The translations under genes and the position numbers were made by a program. Of a DNA stretch of 7,698 nucleotides, positions 1 to 5,600 are shown piece by piece. This DNA is from Candidatus Rokuibacteriota bacterium. GTDB lineage: Bacteria; Methylomirabilota; Methylomirabilia; Rokubacteriales; JACPHL01. The notes beneath the pieces are model-generated. The model saw only the letters and a program-made list of their open reading frames with translations. It did not search any database and had not been told where the DNA came from. Location of the stretch: positions 1-7,698 of the forward strand of contig JACPHL010000013.1 of the NCBI GenBank assembly GCA_016188625.1, given 5' to 3'. Positions within the stretch are counted from its first letter, which is position 1, and each line of letters starts with the position of its first letter.

Positions 1-7
1 CCCGGGA

Positions 8-73
8 GGGCCCCGCCCGGCGAGCCACTGACGGGTGCGCCGCGGAGCGTGTGGAGCGAGGGGCTGATGCCTC
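8..73 (-). repeat. Dispersed repeat, copy 1 (minus orientation)
   Basis: The reverse complement of this stretch matches 4733-4798 over 66 bases with three substitutions and no gaps. The core, read on the minus strand, is CCCCTCGCTCCACACGCTCC, followed by a conserved CGGCGCACCCGTC block and a GTGGCTCGCCGGGCGGGGCCC block. It starts about 40 bases after the stop codon of the small minus-strand gene at 115-336 and runs in that gene's direction, so it could be transcribed as part of its 3' end. Similarity to copy 2 fades at about base 7, near the window edge. No coding capacity is convincing. Confidence 0.85.
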
Positions 74-89
74 CCGGGGCGCCGTCTAT

Positions 90-104
90 GGGGGCAGCGC
101 CCCC
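90..104 (-). terminator. GC hairpin after the small membrane gene
   Basis: A perfect six-base inverted repeat (GGGGGC / GCCCCC, loop of three) sits 11 bases past the stop codon of the minus-strand gene at 115-336 and before repeat copy 1. The minus-strand bases that follow contain no run of T, so it is not a classical intrinsic terminator. It may slow polymerase or protect the 3' end of the transcript. Confidence 0.35.
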
Positions 105-114
105 CTTCGAGTGT

Positions 115-336
115 TTACCAGGGCTGCGCGGCCCGCTGCTCCAGGATGGTCGCCACCACGCCGCCGGCCGTCGCCACCACGAGGGCGAGGATCAAGAGCG
201 CGCCGAAGAGGCGGCGCCCGCGGGGGGCGGGCGGCCGCCAGGCGGCGGCGAGGACTCCGAGCCCGAAACCCATCAGGCCGAGCGCCAGGGCGAGGTAGGC
301 CCCTCGGAGGAGGCTCACGGCCCCTCGATTCCCCAA
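115..336 (-). CDS. Small two-helix membrane protein, unknown function
   Basis: A 73-residue protein that I do not recognise. It has two strongly hydrophobic stretches, about residues 8-32 (rich in Leu, Ala and Gly) and about 43-63 (Leu-Phe-Gly-Ala-Leu-Leu-Ile start), joined by a short basic, Pro/Arg-rich loop at 33-42. This suggests a hairpin-like inner-membrane protein with the positive loop in the cytoplasm. The listed start is a TTG. An in-frame GTG six codons in (minus strand, 316-318) has a GAGGGG stretch just upstream and is an equally good choice. The hydrophobic pattern is unlikely in an out-of-frame shadow, and the gene is divergent from the kinase gene. It could still be spurious, because any GC-rich frame stays open easily. 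Confidence 0.5.
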   Translation of the reverse strand: MGNRGAVSLLRGAYLALALGLMGFGLGVLAAAWRPPAPRGRRLFGALLILALVVATAGGVVATILEQRAAQPW

Positions 337-347
337 GGCCTTCCGCC

Positions 348-364
348 GGGGGGCGCGGCCCCCC
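348..364. other. Perfect GC hairpin in divergent spacer
   Basis: GGGGGGC and GCCCCCC form a perfect seven-base stem around a three-base GCG loop, 12 bases upstream of the minus-strand gene start. The rest of the 337-475 spacer shows no recognisable gene or operator. Confidence 0.4.
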
Positions 365-475
365 CGTCCGGCCTGACGGTCCGCGGGTCCAGCATGGCGC
401 CCCCATTGTCGCCGGGCCCGGAACGGACCGCAAGAGGGTCGCTCCCGGGCGCCCGAAGGCCCCAGAGAGGCATCC

Positions 476-504
476 TTCTCTTTTTCCGGTGGTTCGGCTA
501 CAAT
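476..504 (+). promoter_or_regulatory. Sigma70-type promoter for kinase-BON gene
   Basis: The -10 hexamer TACAAT (499-504) matches five of six consensus bases and lies in an AT-richer patch of an otherwise very GC-rich spacer. The best -35 at a 17-base spacing is TTCTCT (476-481), only three of six. The predicted transcription start is near 511, giving a leader of about 130 bases. The same GCTACAAT core recurs in the promoter at 5159-5186, which supports it as a real element of this genome. Confidence 0.5.
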
Positions 505-566
505 ACCTGAAGGTTTCGCGATCCGCGTGTCGCCCGTAACCGCTTGTCTCCGTTGAGGTCGTCTCG

Positions 567-613
567 GTCCCGGGAGAACGCCGCCGGGACGCCGCCCCCC
601 CGCGGGGTGGCGT
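567..613 (+). promoter_or_regulatory. Leader with two overlapping hairpins
   Basis: Between the promoter and the ribosome binding site are two stems that cannot fully coexist. GTCCCGG (567-573) pairs perfectly with CCGGGAC (584-590). ACGCCGCCCC (589-598) pairs with GGGGTGGCGT (604-613) through ten pairs, one a G-T wobble, around a five-base loop. They share bases 589-590. The second hairpin ends 16 bases before the Shine-Dalgarno sequence. I recognise no riboswitch class. It may be only a consequence of high GC. Confidence 0.35.
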
Positions 614-629
614 GAGCCCGGTCCGGCAC

Positions 630-636
630 GGAGGGG
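630..636 (+). promoter_or_regulatory. Ribosome binding site fixing the kinase start
   Basis: GGAGGGG lies five bases before the ATG at 642. It favours that ATG over the in-frame GTG at 612, which falls inside the leader hairpin. Confidence 0.7.
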
Positions 637-641
637 ATCCC

Positions 642-1469
642 ATGGCGATCGTCACCATCTCCCACCAACTCGGCGCCGGGGGGCCCGAGATCGGCATGGC
701 CGTCGCCGAGCGGCTCGGGTTCCGGTACGTGGATCAGGACATGATCGTCCAGGCCGCCCGGCGGTACGGGGTGGTGGAGGAGCGGCTGACCCAGCTCGAC
801 GAGACCAAGCCTTCCCTGTTCGAGCGCTTCGACGCCGAGACCCGCCTCTACCTCACGGTGCTCCAGACCGCCCTCTACGATGTCGCCGAGGGCGACCACG
901 CGGTCATCATGGGGCGGGGGGGCCAGTACCTCCTGCGCGGGATCGCCCACGCGCTTCGGACCCTGGTGATCGCCCCCTTCGACCTGCGGGTCAAGCGGGT
1001 GATCAAGAAGATGGCCGAGCAGATGGGGGAGGCGGTGGACGCCCGGGCGGCGGCGGACATCATCCGGCGGACCGACGCCGAGAAGGCCGGGCGCATGCGC
1101 TACCTCTACGATGTGGACTGGACCGATCAGGGGCTCTACGACCTGGTCCTCAACGCCGAGAAGCTCTCCATCGAGGCGGCCGTGGAGGTGATCCTCGGGC
1201 TGGTCCGCCGGCCCGAGATGGCCACCACGGAGGAGTCGCGCCGGCAGGTCGCCAACCGCGCCCTCGCCTCCCGGGTGCGGGCGGCCCTGGCGGCCGACCC
1301 GGAGACCAGGAAGTACCGGATCAACGTGGAGGTGGATCGGGGGGTGGTCGCGCTCGAAGGGACCGCCGCCCTCGACAAGGCGATCGAGGTGGCCCGGGGC
1401 GTGCCCGGGGTCGTGGAGGTTAAGGGGCAGATCCTCGAGGTCCCGCCGATCCCGCCCTTCGTGGCGTGA
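642..1469 (+). CDS. Cytidylate-kinase-like protein with C-terminal BON domain
   Basis: 275 residues. Residues 1-190 resemble the cytidylate-kinase-like family (Cytidylate_kin_2), P-loop NMP-kinase-fold proteins often annotated only as kinase-like. The start MAIVTISHQLGAGGPEIG is the glycine-rich nucleotide loop in the SxxxGxGG form usual for this family. Also visible are a GRGG turn at 91-94 and an Arg-rich lid-like segment at about 142-156 (RRTDAEKAGR). Residues about 200-266 form a BON domain (basic N-terminal helix, a strand ending GVVALEG, then GVPGVVEVKGQI). BON domains are usually periplasmic and membrane-associated, but no signal peptide or membrane helix is visible, so this one is probably cytoplasmic. 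The kinase substrate cannot be told from sequence; true CMP kinase activity is not assured. The ATG is chosen for its GGAGGGG. It converges with the SPOR gene across a 10-base gap that has no terminator. Confidence 0.85.
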   Translation: MAIVTISHQLGAGGPEIGMAVAERLGFRYVDQDMIVQAARRYGVVEERLTQLDETKPSLFERFDAETRLYLTVLQTALYDVAEGDHAVIMGRGGQYLLRGIAHALRTLVIAPFDLRVKRVIKKMAEQMGEAVDARAAADIIRRTDAEKAGRMRYLYDVDWTDQGLYDLVLNAEKLSIEAAVEVILGLVRRPEMATTEESRRQVANRALASRVRAALAADPETRKYRINVEVDRGVVALEGTAALDKAIEVARGVPGVVEVKGQILEVPPIPPFVA

Positions 1470-1479
1470 TCGGGGAGGG

Positions 1480-2175
1480 CTATTTGCCGCGGACCACGCG
1501 GCTTTCCACCCCGAGATGCTCCAGCTCCCGTCCGCGGCCGCGGGCCTCGTCCTCGGAGAGGAACTGCCCGTAGCGGACGTGGTAGATGGTGGTGGGGCTC
1601 TCGGTCGAGACGATGCGGATCTCGTACCCCCGCTCCTTGAGCGCCCGGCCCGCGACGACCGCCTCCCTCAGGGAGGCGGCCTTCGTCACCTCCACGTGGC
1701 CCCCCCCTCCGGGGGCCTCGACGATCGTCCCCCGGCCGAGGGCCGCCACCACCCGCTTCGCCCCATCGAGGGAGTCGAGCCCCTCCACGGTCACGCGATA
1801 GTGGCGGGTGACCTCCTGCTTCCGGAACCTGATGGTGGCGTAGCCGAGGCGGTTCAGGAGCTCCTCCATCCGGTCGGCCGCCTCCGCGGCGAGGAAGGGG
1901 CCCGCCTCGAGGGCGTAGCGAGCGGCGGAGGCGTCCCCCTCGGCCGGGGGGCCGCCGGGGGCCGCCGGCCGGTCGGTCGCGGGACCGGTGGCGGGGGTCG
2001 GGGCCTGGGGGGGGACGGCGACCTCGGCCGGCGCGGGCAGGAGAACCCGCGGCGGGCTCGGGCGGAAGACCCCGTCGAGCCGGCGACCCAGCCCGGCGAC
2101 GACGAGGAGGACGAGGAGGGCGACGACGGCGAGCCCGAGGGCGACGTCGGCGTAGCGGCGGACGCGAGGAAACAC
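1480..2175 (-). CDS. Membrane-anchored protein with two SPOR-like repeats
   Basis: 231 residues. A short basic N-terminus (residues 1-8) precedes one transmembrane helix (about 10-30), giving an N-in, C-out inner-membrane protein. A Pro/Ala-rich linker (about 38-82) spans part of the periplasm. Two SPOR-type modules follow. The first (about 86-163) contains YALEAGPFLAAEAADRMEEL and a YRVTV strand. The second (about 168-228) contains REAVVAGRALKERGYEIRIV and a YHVRYGQF strand, close to the family pattern of strand-helix-strand with VRVGPF. SPOR domains bind septal peptidoglycan stripped of stem peptides, so a cell-division or envelope role is likely. The start is a GTG without a clear Shine-Dalgarno sequence, and no better in-frame start is obvious. 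It diverges from htrA across 64 bases. Confidence 0.85.
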   Translation of the reverse strand: MFPRVRRYADVALGLAVVALLVLLVVAGLGRRLDGVFRPSPPRVLLPAPAEVAVPPQAPTPATGPATDRPAAPGGPPAEGDASAARYALEAGPFLAAEAADRMEELLNRLGYATIRFRKQEVTRHYRVTVEGLDSLDGAKRVVAALGRGTIVEAPGGGGHVEVTKAASLREAVVAGRALKERGYEIRIVSTESPTTIYHVRYGQFLSEDEARGRGRELEHLGVESRVVRGK

Positions 2176-2205
2176 GGCTACTTACTTAGCGAGGGGGGTC
2201 GGCGG

Positions 2206-2250
2206 ATGTCAAGGAAATTCCTCGGCGGCGAGACCCGGCATGGCCCCTGA
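2206..2250 (+). other. Possible 14-codon upstream ORF overlapping htrA start
   Basis: An ATG at 2206 is preceded by GAGGGGGG (2191-2198). It opens a 14-codon frame ending at TGA 2248-2250, which overlaps the htrA ATG at 2240 in another frame. The htrA ATG has no good Shine-Dalgarno of its own, so coupling is possible. The segment also holds the palindrome AGGAA-A-TTCCT (2212-2222). The evidence is thin. Confidence 0.25.
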
Positions 2251-3409
2251 GCATCGCCGGGCCCTGCCCGTCCTGGCGACGCTGCTGGTCGGGCTCGCCC
2301 TGGGCGCGGCGCTCTTCGCCTGGGGGCAGCGCTACTCCCCCCGCGCCGGGGGTCCGGCGCCCGTGGGCGGCCCGGCCCCGATGGAGGCGCTGGAGCTTCA
2401 GTCGGCGTTCGTGCGGGTGGCGGACCAAGTCCGCCCCGCGGTGGTCAACATCGGGACCGTCCACCGCACCCGGCGCCCGCGCCCCTTCGGCCCCGAGCCG
2501 TTCACCCAGGACCCGGCCTTCAAGGAGTTCTTCGAGGACTTCTTCCGTCAGCTCCCCCAGGGCGAGCGGCAGCAGTCGAGCCTCGGCTCGGGGGTCGTCC
2601 TCGACAAGACGGGCGACATCCTGACGAACTTCCACGTCATCAAGGGCGCGGACGAGATCACCGTCCGGCTCGCCAACAAGAAGGAGTACCGCGGCCGGGT
2701 GGTGGGCACCGATCCCAAGACCGACCTGGCGGTGGTGCGCATCGTCCCCGACGAGGAGCTGGTGACGGCCCGCCTCGGGGACTCCGACCGGCTCCGGGTG
2801 GGGGAGTGGGCCATCGCCATCGGCAACCCCTTCGGCCTGGATCAGACGGTCACGGTGGGGGTGATCAGCGCCACCGGCCGCTCCGAGGTCGGGATCGCCG
2901 CCTACGAGAACTTCATCCAGACCGATGCCTCCATCAACCCCGGCAACTCGGGCGGCCCGCTCCTCAATCTGAAGGGGGAGGTCATCGGGATCAACACGGC
3001 CATCGTCTCCACCGGACAGGGGATCGGGTTCGCCATCCCCATCAACCTGGCCCGGCGGGTCGCCGAGCAGCTGGTGGCCAAGGGCAAGGTCACGCGCGGC
3101 TGGCTCGGGGTCGCGCTCCAGCCGCTCACGGCCGAGCTGGCCGAGGCGCTGAAGGCGGGGGGCTCGAAGGGCGCGATCGTCTCCCGGGTCTACCCGGGCG
3201 GCCCCGCGGAGGCCGCCGGGCTCCAGCAGGGGGACCTGATCCGGCAGTACGGCGACGTGGCGGTCCAGGACCCCCGCCATCTCCAGCGGCTGGTGGCCGA
3301 CTCGGACGTCGGACGGGGGGTGGCCCTCCGGGTGTTGCGAAAGGGCCGGGAACTGACGCTCTCCATCACCGTCGCGGAGATGCCGGCGGAGCCCCGCCCT
3401 CCCGCGTGA
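2240..3409 (+). CDS. htrA: HtrA/DegP-type periplasmic serine protease
   Basis: 389 residues, an S1C-family protease and chaperone acting on misfolded envelope proteins. Residues 1-30 (basic MAPEHRR, then a Leu/Ala-rich helix) are a signal anchor or signal peptide. The trypsin-like domain spans about 50-275 with a complete catalytic triad: His132 in TNFHVIKG, Asp162 in KTDLAVVRI and Ser237 in INPGNSGGPL. The QTDASINPGNSGGP stretch is characteristic of the family. A single PDZ domain follows (about 285-378, with RGWLGV at the start and a GGPAEAAGLQQGDLI core). One PDZ gives a DegS- or HhoB-like layout rather than the two-PDZ layout of E. coli DegP. The start lacks a strong Shine-Dalgarno. It leads a probable operon: the next gene begins 22 bases after the stop. 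No clear promoter is visible in the 64-base divergent spacer. Confidence 0.95.
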   Translation: MAPEHRRALPVLATLLVGLALGAALFAWGQRYSPRAGGPAPVGGPAPMEALELQSAFVRVADQVRPAVVNIGTVHRTRRPRPFGPEPFTQDPAFKEFFEDFFRQLPQGERQQSSLGSGVVLDKTGDILTNFHVIKGADEITVRLANKKEYRGRVVGTDPKTDLAVVRIVPDEELVTARLGDSDRLRVGEWAIAIGNPFGLDQTVTVGVISATGRSEVGIAAYENFIQTDASINPGNSGGPLLNLKGEVIGINTAIVSTGQGIGFAIPINLARRVAEQLVAKGKVTRGWLGVALQPLTAELAEALKAGGSKGAIVSRVYPGGPAEAAGLQQGDLIRQYGDVAVQDPRHLQRLVADSDVGRGVALRVLRKGRELTLSITVAEMPAEPRPPA

Positions 3410-3431
3410 CCGTCCCGAGCGAGCGCCGGTC

Positions 3432-3929
3432 GTGATCCTCACCTGGCGGGCGATCAAGGAGCGGATCCTGTCCGTCCTGCACCTCGACGAGGAGCCGTGG
3501 CGGATCGCCGCCGGCATGGCGGTGGGGGTCTTCATCAGCGTCACCCCCTTCTACGGCTTCCACACCGTGATGGCGCTCCTCTGCGCCTTCGCCTTCCGCC
3601 TCAACAAGGCGGCCACCATCACCGGGGCCTGGCTCAACCTCCCCTGGTTCGCCCCCTTCGTCTACGGCTTCTCCCTCGAGGTCGGGGAGCTCATCCTCTC
3701 CGGGGGCGCCCAGGGGCTCGGGTGGGGGGCGCTGGCGGAGGTGGCCCAGCCCTATCTCAAGGCCGCCGCGAATCGGGAGACGGCCCGCTCCCTGTTGAAC
3801 CTGCTCTGGCAGCTCATGTTCGTCGCCTCCAAACCCCTGGTGGTGGGGACGAGCGTGAAGGAGGTCCGCCGGCTCCGGGCCCGGATCCACGCCCACGCCG
3901 ATCCGCCCGAGCGCCGGAAGGAGCCATGA
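3432..3929 (+). CDS. DUF2062-family membrane protein
   Basis: 165 residues matching the DUF2062 pattern: a short amphipathic N-terminus, then [19 protein letters not shown] with YGFHT, then a [12 protein letters not shown] motif at about 68-79. Hydrophobic segments at about 25-55, 60-90 and 121-141 suggest an integral inner-membrane protein. The biochemical function of the family is not established; members often sit near glycosyltransferase or envelope genes, which agrees with galU immediately downstream. The start is a GTG 22 bases after htrA, with no strong ribosome binding site, so coupling to htrA is plausible. The C-terminus is basic and charged (about 144-165). The TGA at 3927-3929 overlaps an ATG at 3926, one of two possible galU starts. 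Confidence 0.85.
   Translation: MILTWRAIKERILSVLHLDEEPWRIAAGMAVGVFISVTPFYGFHTVMALLCAFAFRLNKAATITGAWLNLPWFAPFVYGFSLEVGELILSGGAQGLGWGALAEVAQPYLKAAANRETARSLLNLLWQLMFVASKPLVVGTSVKEVRRLRARIHAHADPPERRKEP
3916..3923 (+). promoter_or_regulatory. Ribosome binding site for galU
   Basis: GGAAGGAG is only two bases before the ATG at 3926 but eight before the in-frame ATG at 3932. The spacing favours 3932, which also gives the more family-like N-terminus [17 protein letters not shown]. Confidence 0.65.
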
Positions 3930-3931
3930 GG

Positions 3932-4387
3932 ATGACGATCCGCACCGCGGTCTTCCCCGCGGCGGGCCTGGGCACGCGCTTTCTGCCGGCCACCAAGGCC
4001 CAGCCCAAGGAGATGCTCCCCCTGGTGGACAAGCCCACCATCCAGTACGTCGTGGAGGAGGCGGTGGCCTCCGGGCTCGACCGCATCATCATCGTGACCG
4101 GGCGCGGCAAGCGGGCCATCGAGGACCACTTCGACGCCTCGGTGGAGCTCGAGTTCTACCTGGAGGAGCGGGGCAAGCACGAGGAGCTCGCCCAGATCAA
4201 GACGATCTCGGACCTGGCCTCGGTCAGCTACGTCCGGCAGAAGGAGCCGCTCGGGCTCGGCCACGCCATCCTCTGCGCCCGGCCCCTGGTGGGGGAGGAG
4301 CCCTTCGCCATCTTCCTCGGGGACGACGTCATCACGGCCGAGCCCCCCTGCATGGCCCAGCTCCTCGCGATCTTCCACCGGGGGTGA
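3932..4387 (+). CDS. galU: GalU N-terminal fragment
   Basis: 151 residues covering most of the nucleotide-binding half of GalU, with the glycine-rich loop, Lys26 and the LGDDV metal-binding region, ending at a TGA (4385-4387). If translated as it stands it would lack the sugar-binding half and should not be active alone. An alternative start at 3926 adds two residues. Confidence 0.65.
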   Translation: MTIRTAVFPAAGLGTRFLPATKAQPKEMLPLVDKPTIQYVVEEAVASGLDRIIIVTGRGKRAIEDHFDASVELEFYLEERGKHEELAQIKTISDLASVSYVRQKEPLGLGHAILCARPLVGEEPFAIFLGDDVITAEPPCMAQLLAIFHRG

Positions 4388-4734
4388 TCAAGGGGCATCG
4401 GGTCGAGGAGCGGGTCTGGGAGGTCGAGGACCTGATCGAGAAGCCGAGCCCCGAGGCGGCGCCCTCGGACCTGGCCATCATCGGCCGGTACGTGCTGACC
4501 CCCGAGATCTTCCCCGTCCTGGCGGAGACCGCCCCCGACCGCCGCGGGGAGATCCAGCTCACCGACGGGCTCCGCCGGCTCCCCCGGCTCTACGCCTACG
4601 AGTTCGAGGGGAAGCGCTACGACACCGGCGACAAGCTCGGCTTCCTCAAGGCCACGGTGGAGTTCGCCCTGACCCGCCCGGACCTCGCCGACGCCTTCCG
4701 CGACTACCTCCGCTCCCTCCGCCTAGGAGGGTGA
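4384..4734 (+). CDS. galU: GalU C-terminal fragment
   Basis: 116 residues starting at a GTG that overlaps the preceding stop in a GTGA arrangement, the geometry of translationally coupled genes. It holds the EKP motif (19-21), GEIQLTD (55-61) and YDTGDK (79-84). It could in principle be made as a second polypeptide, but the roughly 20 residues missing at the junction make a functional split enzyme doubtful. Its stop codon lies inside the first bases of repeat copy 2. Confidence 0.6.
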   Translation: MIKGHRVEERVWEVEDLIEKPSPEAAPSDLAIIGRYVLTPEIFPVLAETAPDRRGEIQLTDGLRRLPRLYAYEFEGKRYDTGDKLGFLKATVEFALTRPDLADAFRDYLRSLRLGG

Positions 4735-4798
4735 GGCGTCAGCCCCTCGCTCCACACGCTCCACGGCGCACCCGTCTGTGGCTCGCCGGGCGGGGCCC
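4733..4798 (+). repeat. Dispersed repeat, copy 2 (plus orientation)
   Basis: This copy is 63/66 identical to copy 1 in inverted orientation and begins on the galU TGA. Three nested pairings can be drawn: GCCCC (4742-4746) with GGGGC (4792-4796), CCACA (4752-4756) with TGTGG (4777-4781), and ACGG (4763-4766) with CCGT (4772-4775) around a CGCAC loop. Of the two copy differences that fall in stems, one keeps a pair (A-T to G-T) and one breaks a terminal pair (A-T to A-A), so covariation neither supports nor excludes a folded RNA. The substitutions are at 4738, 4763 and 4777. Confidence 0.85.
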
Positions 4799-5158
4799 CT
4801 CCTCCTTCGTTCTGAGCCCGCGAGCCGGCTTCCCCACCCGGCTCGCTCACGACGGGGACCCGCGCCGCTCCGCTTAACGTTCCGCTCGGGGCCGACGCCT
4901 CCCCCCAAGGGTGCTCGGGCCAAGCCGGCGCTCGGAGTGGACCATCCATCCGCGAGGCGAGGGTCCGGAGCGTGCGAGCTGCTGGCTTTCGCATGGGAGG
5001 CTCCGCCGGGGGTTCCCGGCGAGCGAATTCGGGCGAGCCGTGTGGCCGTGCGCAGCGCAGGGCGGGGCGGAGCGCGCGGGCCCGACACCGCTGACCTCCG
5101 GTCGGGACCTGAACGTCCTCCCCCTCAGGGGGCTGGGGGGTCGCGCGGAGCCGGTTGC
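4799..5158. other. Gene-free region with several hairpins
   Basis: About 360 bases between repeat copy 2 and the hsp20 promoter hold no convincing gene. Frames are open but their translations are low-complexity Arg/Gly/Pro with no family resemblance, and the long plus frame crosses the promoter. Three perfect stems are visible: GCGAGCCGG (4820-4828) with CCGGCTCGC (4838-4846); CGCCGGG (5004-5010) with CCCGGCG (5015-5021), loop GGTT; and CCCCC (5120-5124) with GGGGG (5128-5132). None is followed by a T run. The stretch may be a non-coding RNA, a decayed element or plain spacer. Confidence 0.5.
4820..4846 (+). terminator. Perfect nine-base-pair hairpin after galU
   Basis: GCGAGCCGG and CCGGCTCGC form a perfect stem around a nine-base loop, about 85 bases after the galU stop and just beyond repeat copy 2. 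No T tract follows, so intrinsic termination is uncertain. Confidence 0.35.
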
Positions 5159-5186
5159 TTGACTTCCCGCGGGGGTCTGCTACAAT
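5159..5186 (+). promoter_or_regulatory. Strong extended -10 sigma70 promoter for hsp20-pncB-trpC
   Basis: TTGACT (5159-5164, five of six consensus) is followed by a 16-base spacer and TACAAT (5181-5186, five of six), with a TG-n extension at 5178-5179. The predicted start is near 5193, leaving a leader of about 35 bases before the hsp20 GTG. I see no CIRCE-type inverted repeat for HrcA and no sigma32-like element, so the small heat-shock gene appears to be under a housekeeping promoter. Confidence 0.8.
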
Positions 5187-5227
5187 CGGCCCTACTTCGG
5201 GGCCCGCCCCGAAGCCTTGAGCCTGGG

Positions 5228-5596
5228 GTGGATCTACGCGATTTCTCGGCCCTGCGGTTCCTCTACGCCTTCCCCCCCGCCGAAGGCACGGAGGGGCTCT
5301 GGCGCCCGCCCGTGGACCTCTACGAGACGGCGGCGGAGGTCGTCGTCGAGCTCGAGATCCCCGGCGCCGCGCCCGGCAGTCTGAGGATCGTCTGTAACGG
5401 GGATCGCCTCTTGATCGAGGGGGCGACGGAGCCCCGCGCCCTCGCCCCCGCGGACGGGCGCTTCCTCTGCCTCGAGCGCGCCTCGGGGCCCTTCCGGCGC
5501 GTCCTCGACCTCCCCGGGCGCGTGGATCGGGAGCGCGCCGCCGCCCGCTACCGGGACGGCATCCTCACCATCACCCTCCCCAAGGCGAGGGCGTGA
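5228..5596 (+). CDS. hsp20: Small heat-shock protein, Hsp20/alpha-crystallin family
   Basis: 122 residues, an ATP-independent holdase that keeps unfolding proteins soluble. The alpha-crystallin domain covers about 26-119, beginning RPPVDLYETAAEVVVELEIP. It contains NGDRLLIEG (58-65), ERASGPFRRVLDLP (83-96) and the family signature GILTITLPK (111-119). The N-terminal arm is short (about 25 residues), and the protein stops three residues after the signature, so the usual C-terminal extension with its I-x-I/V oligomer-linking motif is absent. Assembly into large oligomers may be reduced. The GTG start is the first in-frame start after the promoter but lacks a good Shine-Dalgarno; the frame stays open upstream through the promoter. 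Its stop is four bases before the pncB start. Confidence 0.85.
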   Translation: MDLRDFSALRFLYAFPPAEGTEGLWRPPVDLYETAAEVVVELEIPGAAPGSLRIVCNGDRLLIEGATEPRALAPADGRFLCLERASGPFRRVLDLPGRVDRERAAARYRDGILTITLPKARA

Positions 5597-5600
5597 GATT

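Larger units (their letters stand above)
3932..4734 (+). pseudogene. galU: Disrupted galU, UTP-glucose-1-phosphate uridylyltransferase
   Basis: GalU makes UDP-glucose from UTP and glucose-1-phosphate for envelope polysaccharide. The sequence is unmistakable but broken. The first frame (3932-4387) carries the nucleotide loop [13 protein letters not shown] (residues 10-22), GLGHA (108-112) and LGDDV (129-133), then ends at LLAIFHRG-stop. The second frame (4384-4734) resumes with [13 protein letters not shown] and carries EKP, SNLAIVGRY-like [17 protein letters not shown] and YDTGDKLGF. Intact GalU proteins have about 20 further residues between these points, usually ending in RYG before the I-K/D segment. 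The two pieces total about 267 residues against roughly 290. A small internal deletion that also shifts frame explains both facts; a simple frameshift or programmed slippage would not restore the missing strand. An assembly or sequencing error in the GGGGG run at the junction is the main alternative. Confidence 0.8.

Noticed and set aside
49-539. Two long plus-strand frames covering the first 500 bases.
   Set aside because: Arg/Pro/Gly-rich translations with no family features, crossing the repeat, the minus-strand membrane gene and the promoter; typical high-GC shadow frames.
2186-3544. A 452-codon minus-strand frame opposite htrA.
   Set aside because: It is the antisense shadow of a motif-complete protease gene, with Asp/Glu/Gly/Arg-rich low-complexity translation.
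4384-4390. Programmed ribosomal frameshift at the G run in galU.
   Set aside because: Slippage could rejoin the frames but cannot supply the roughly 20 residues that are missing at the junction.
5032-5053. Possible fourth, degenerate inverted copy of the repeat: GGCGAGCC and GTGCGC with the same eight-base spacing as in copy 1.
   Set aside because: Only about 14 positions match with confidence, and similarity collapses on both sides; expected by chance in sequence this GC-rich.
5187-5227. CIRCE or sigma32 control of hsp20.
   Set aside because: No CIRCE inverted repeat and no sigma32-like -10 are visible; the upstream elements match a housekeeping promoter.
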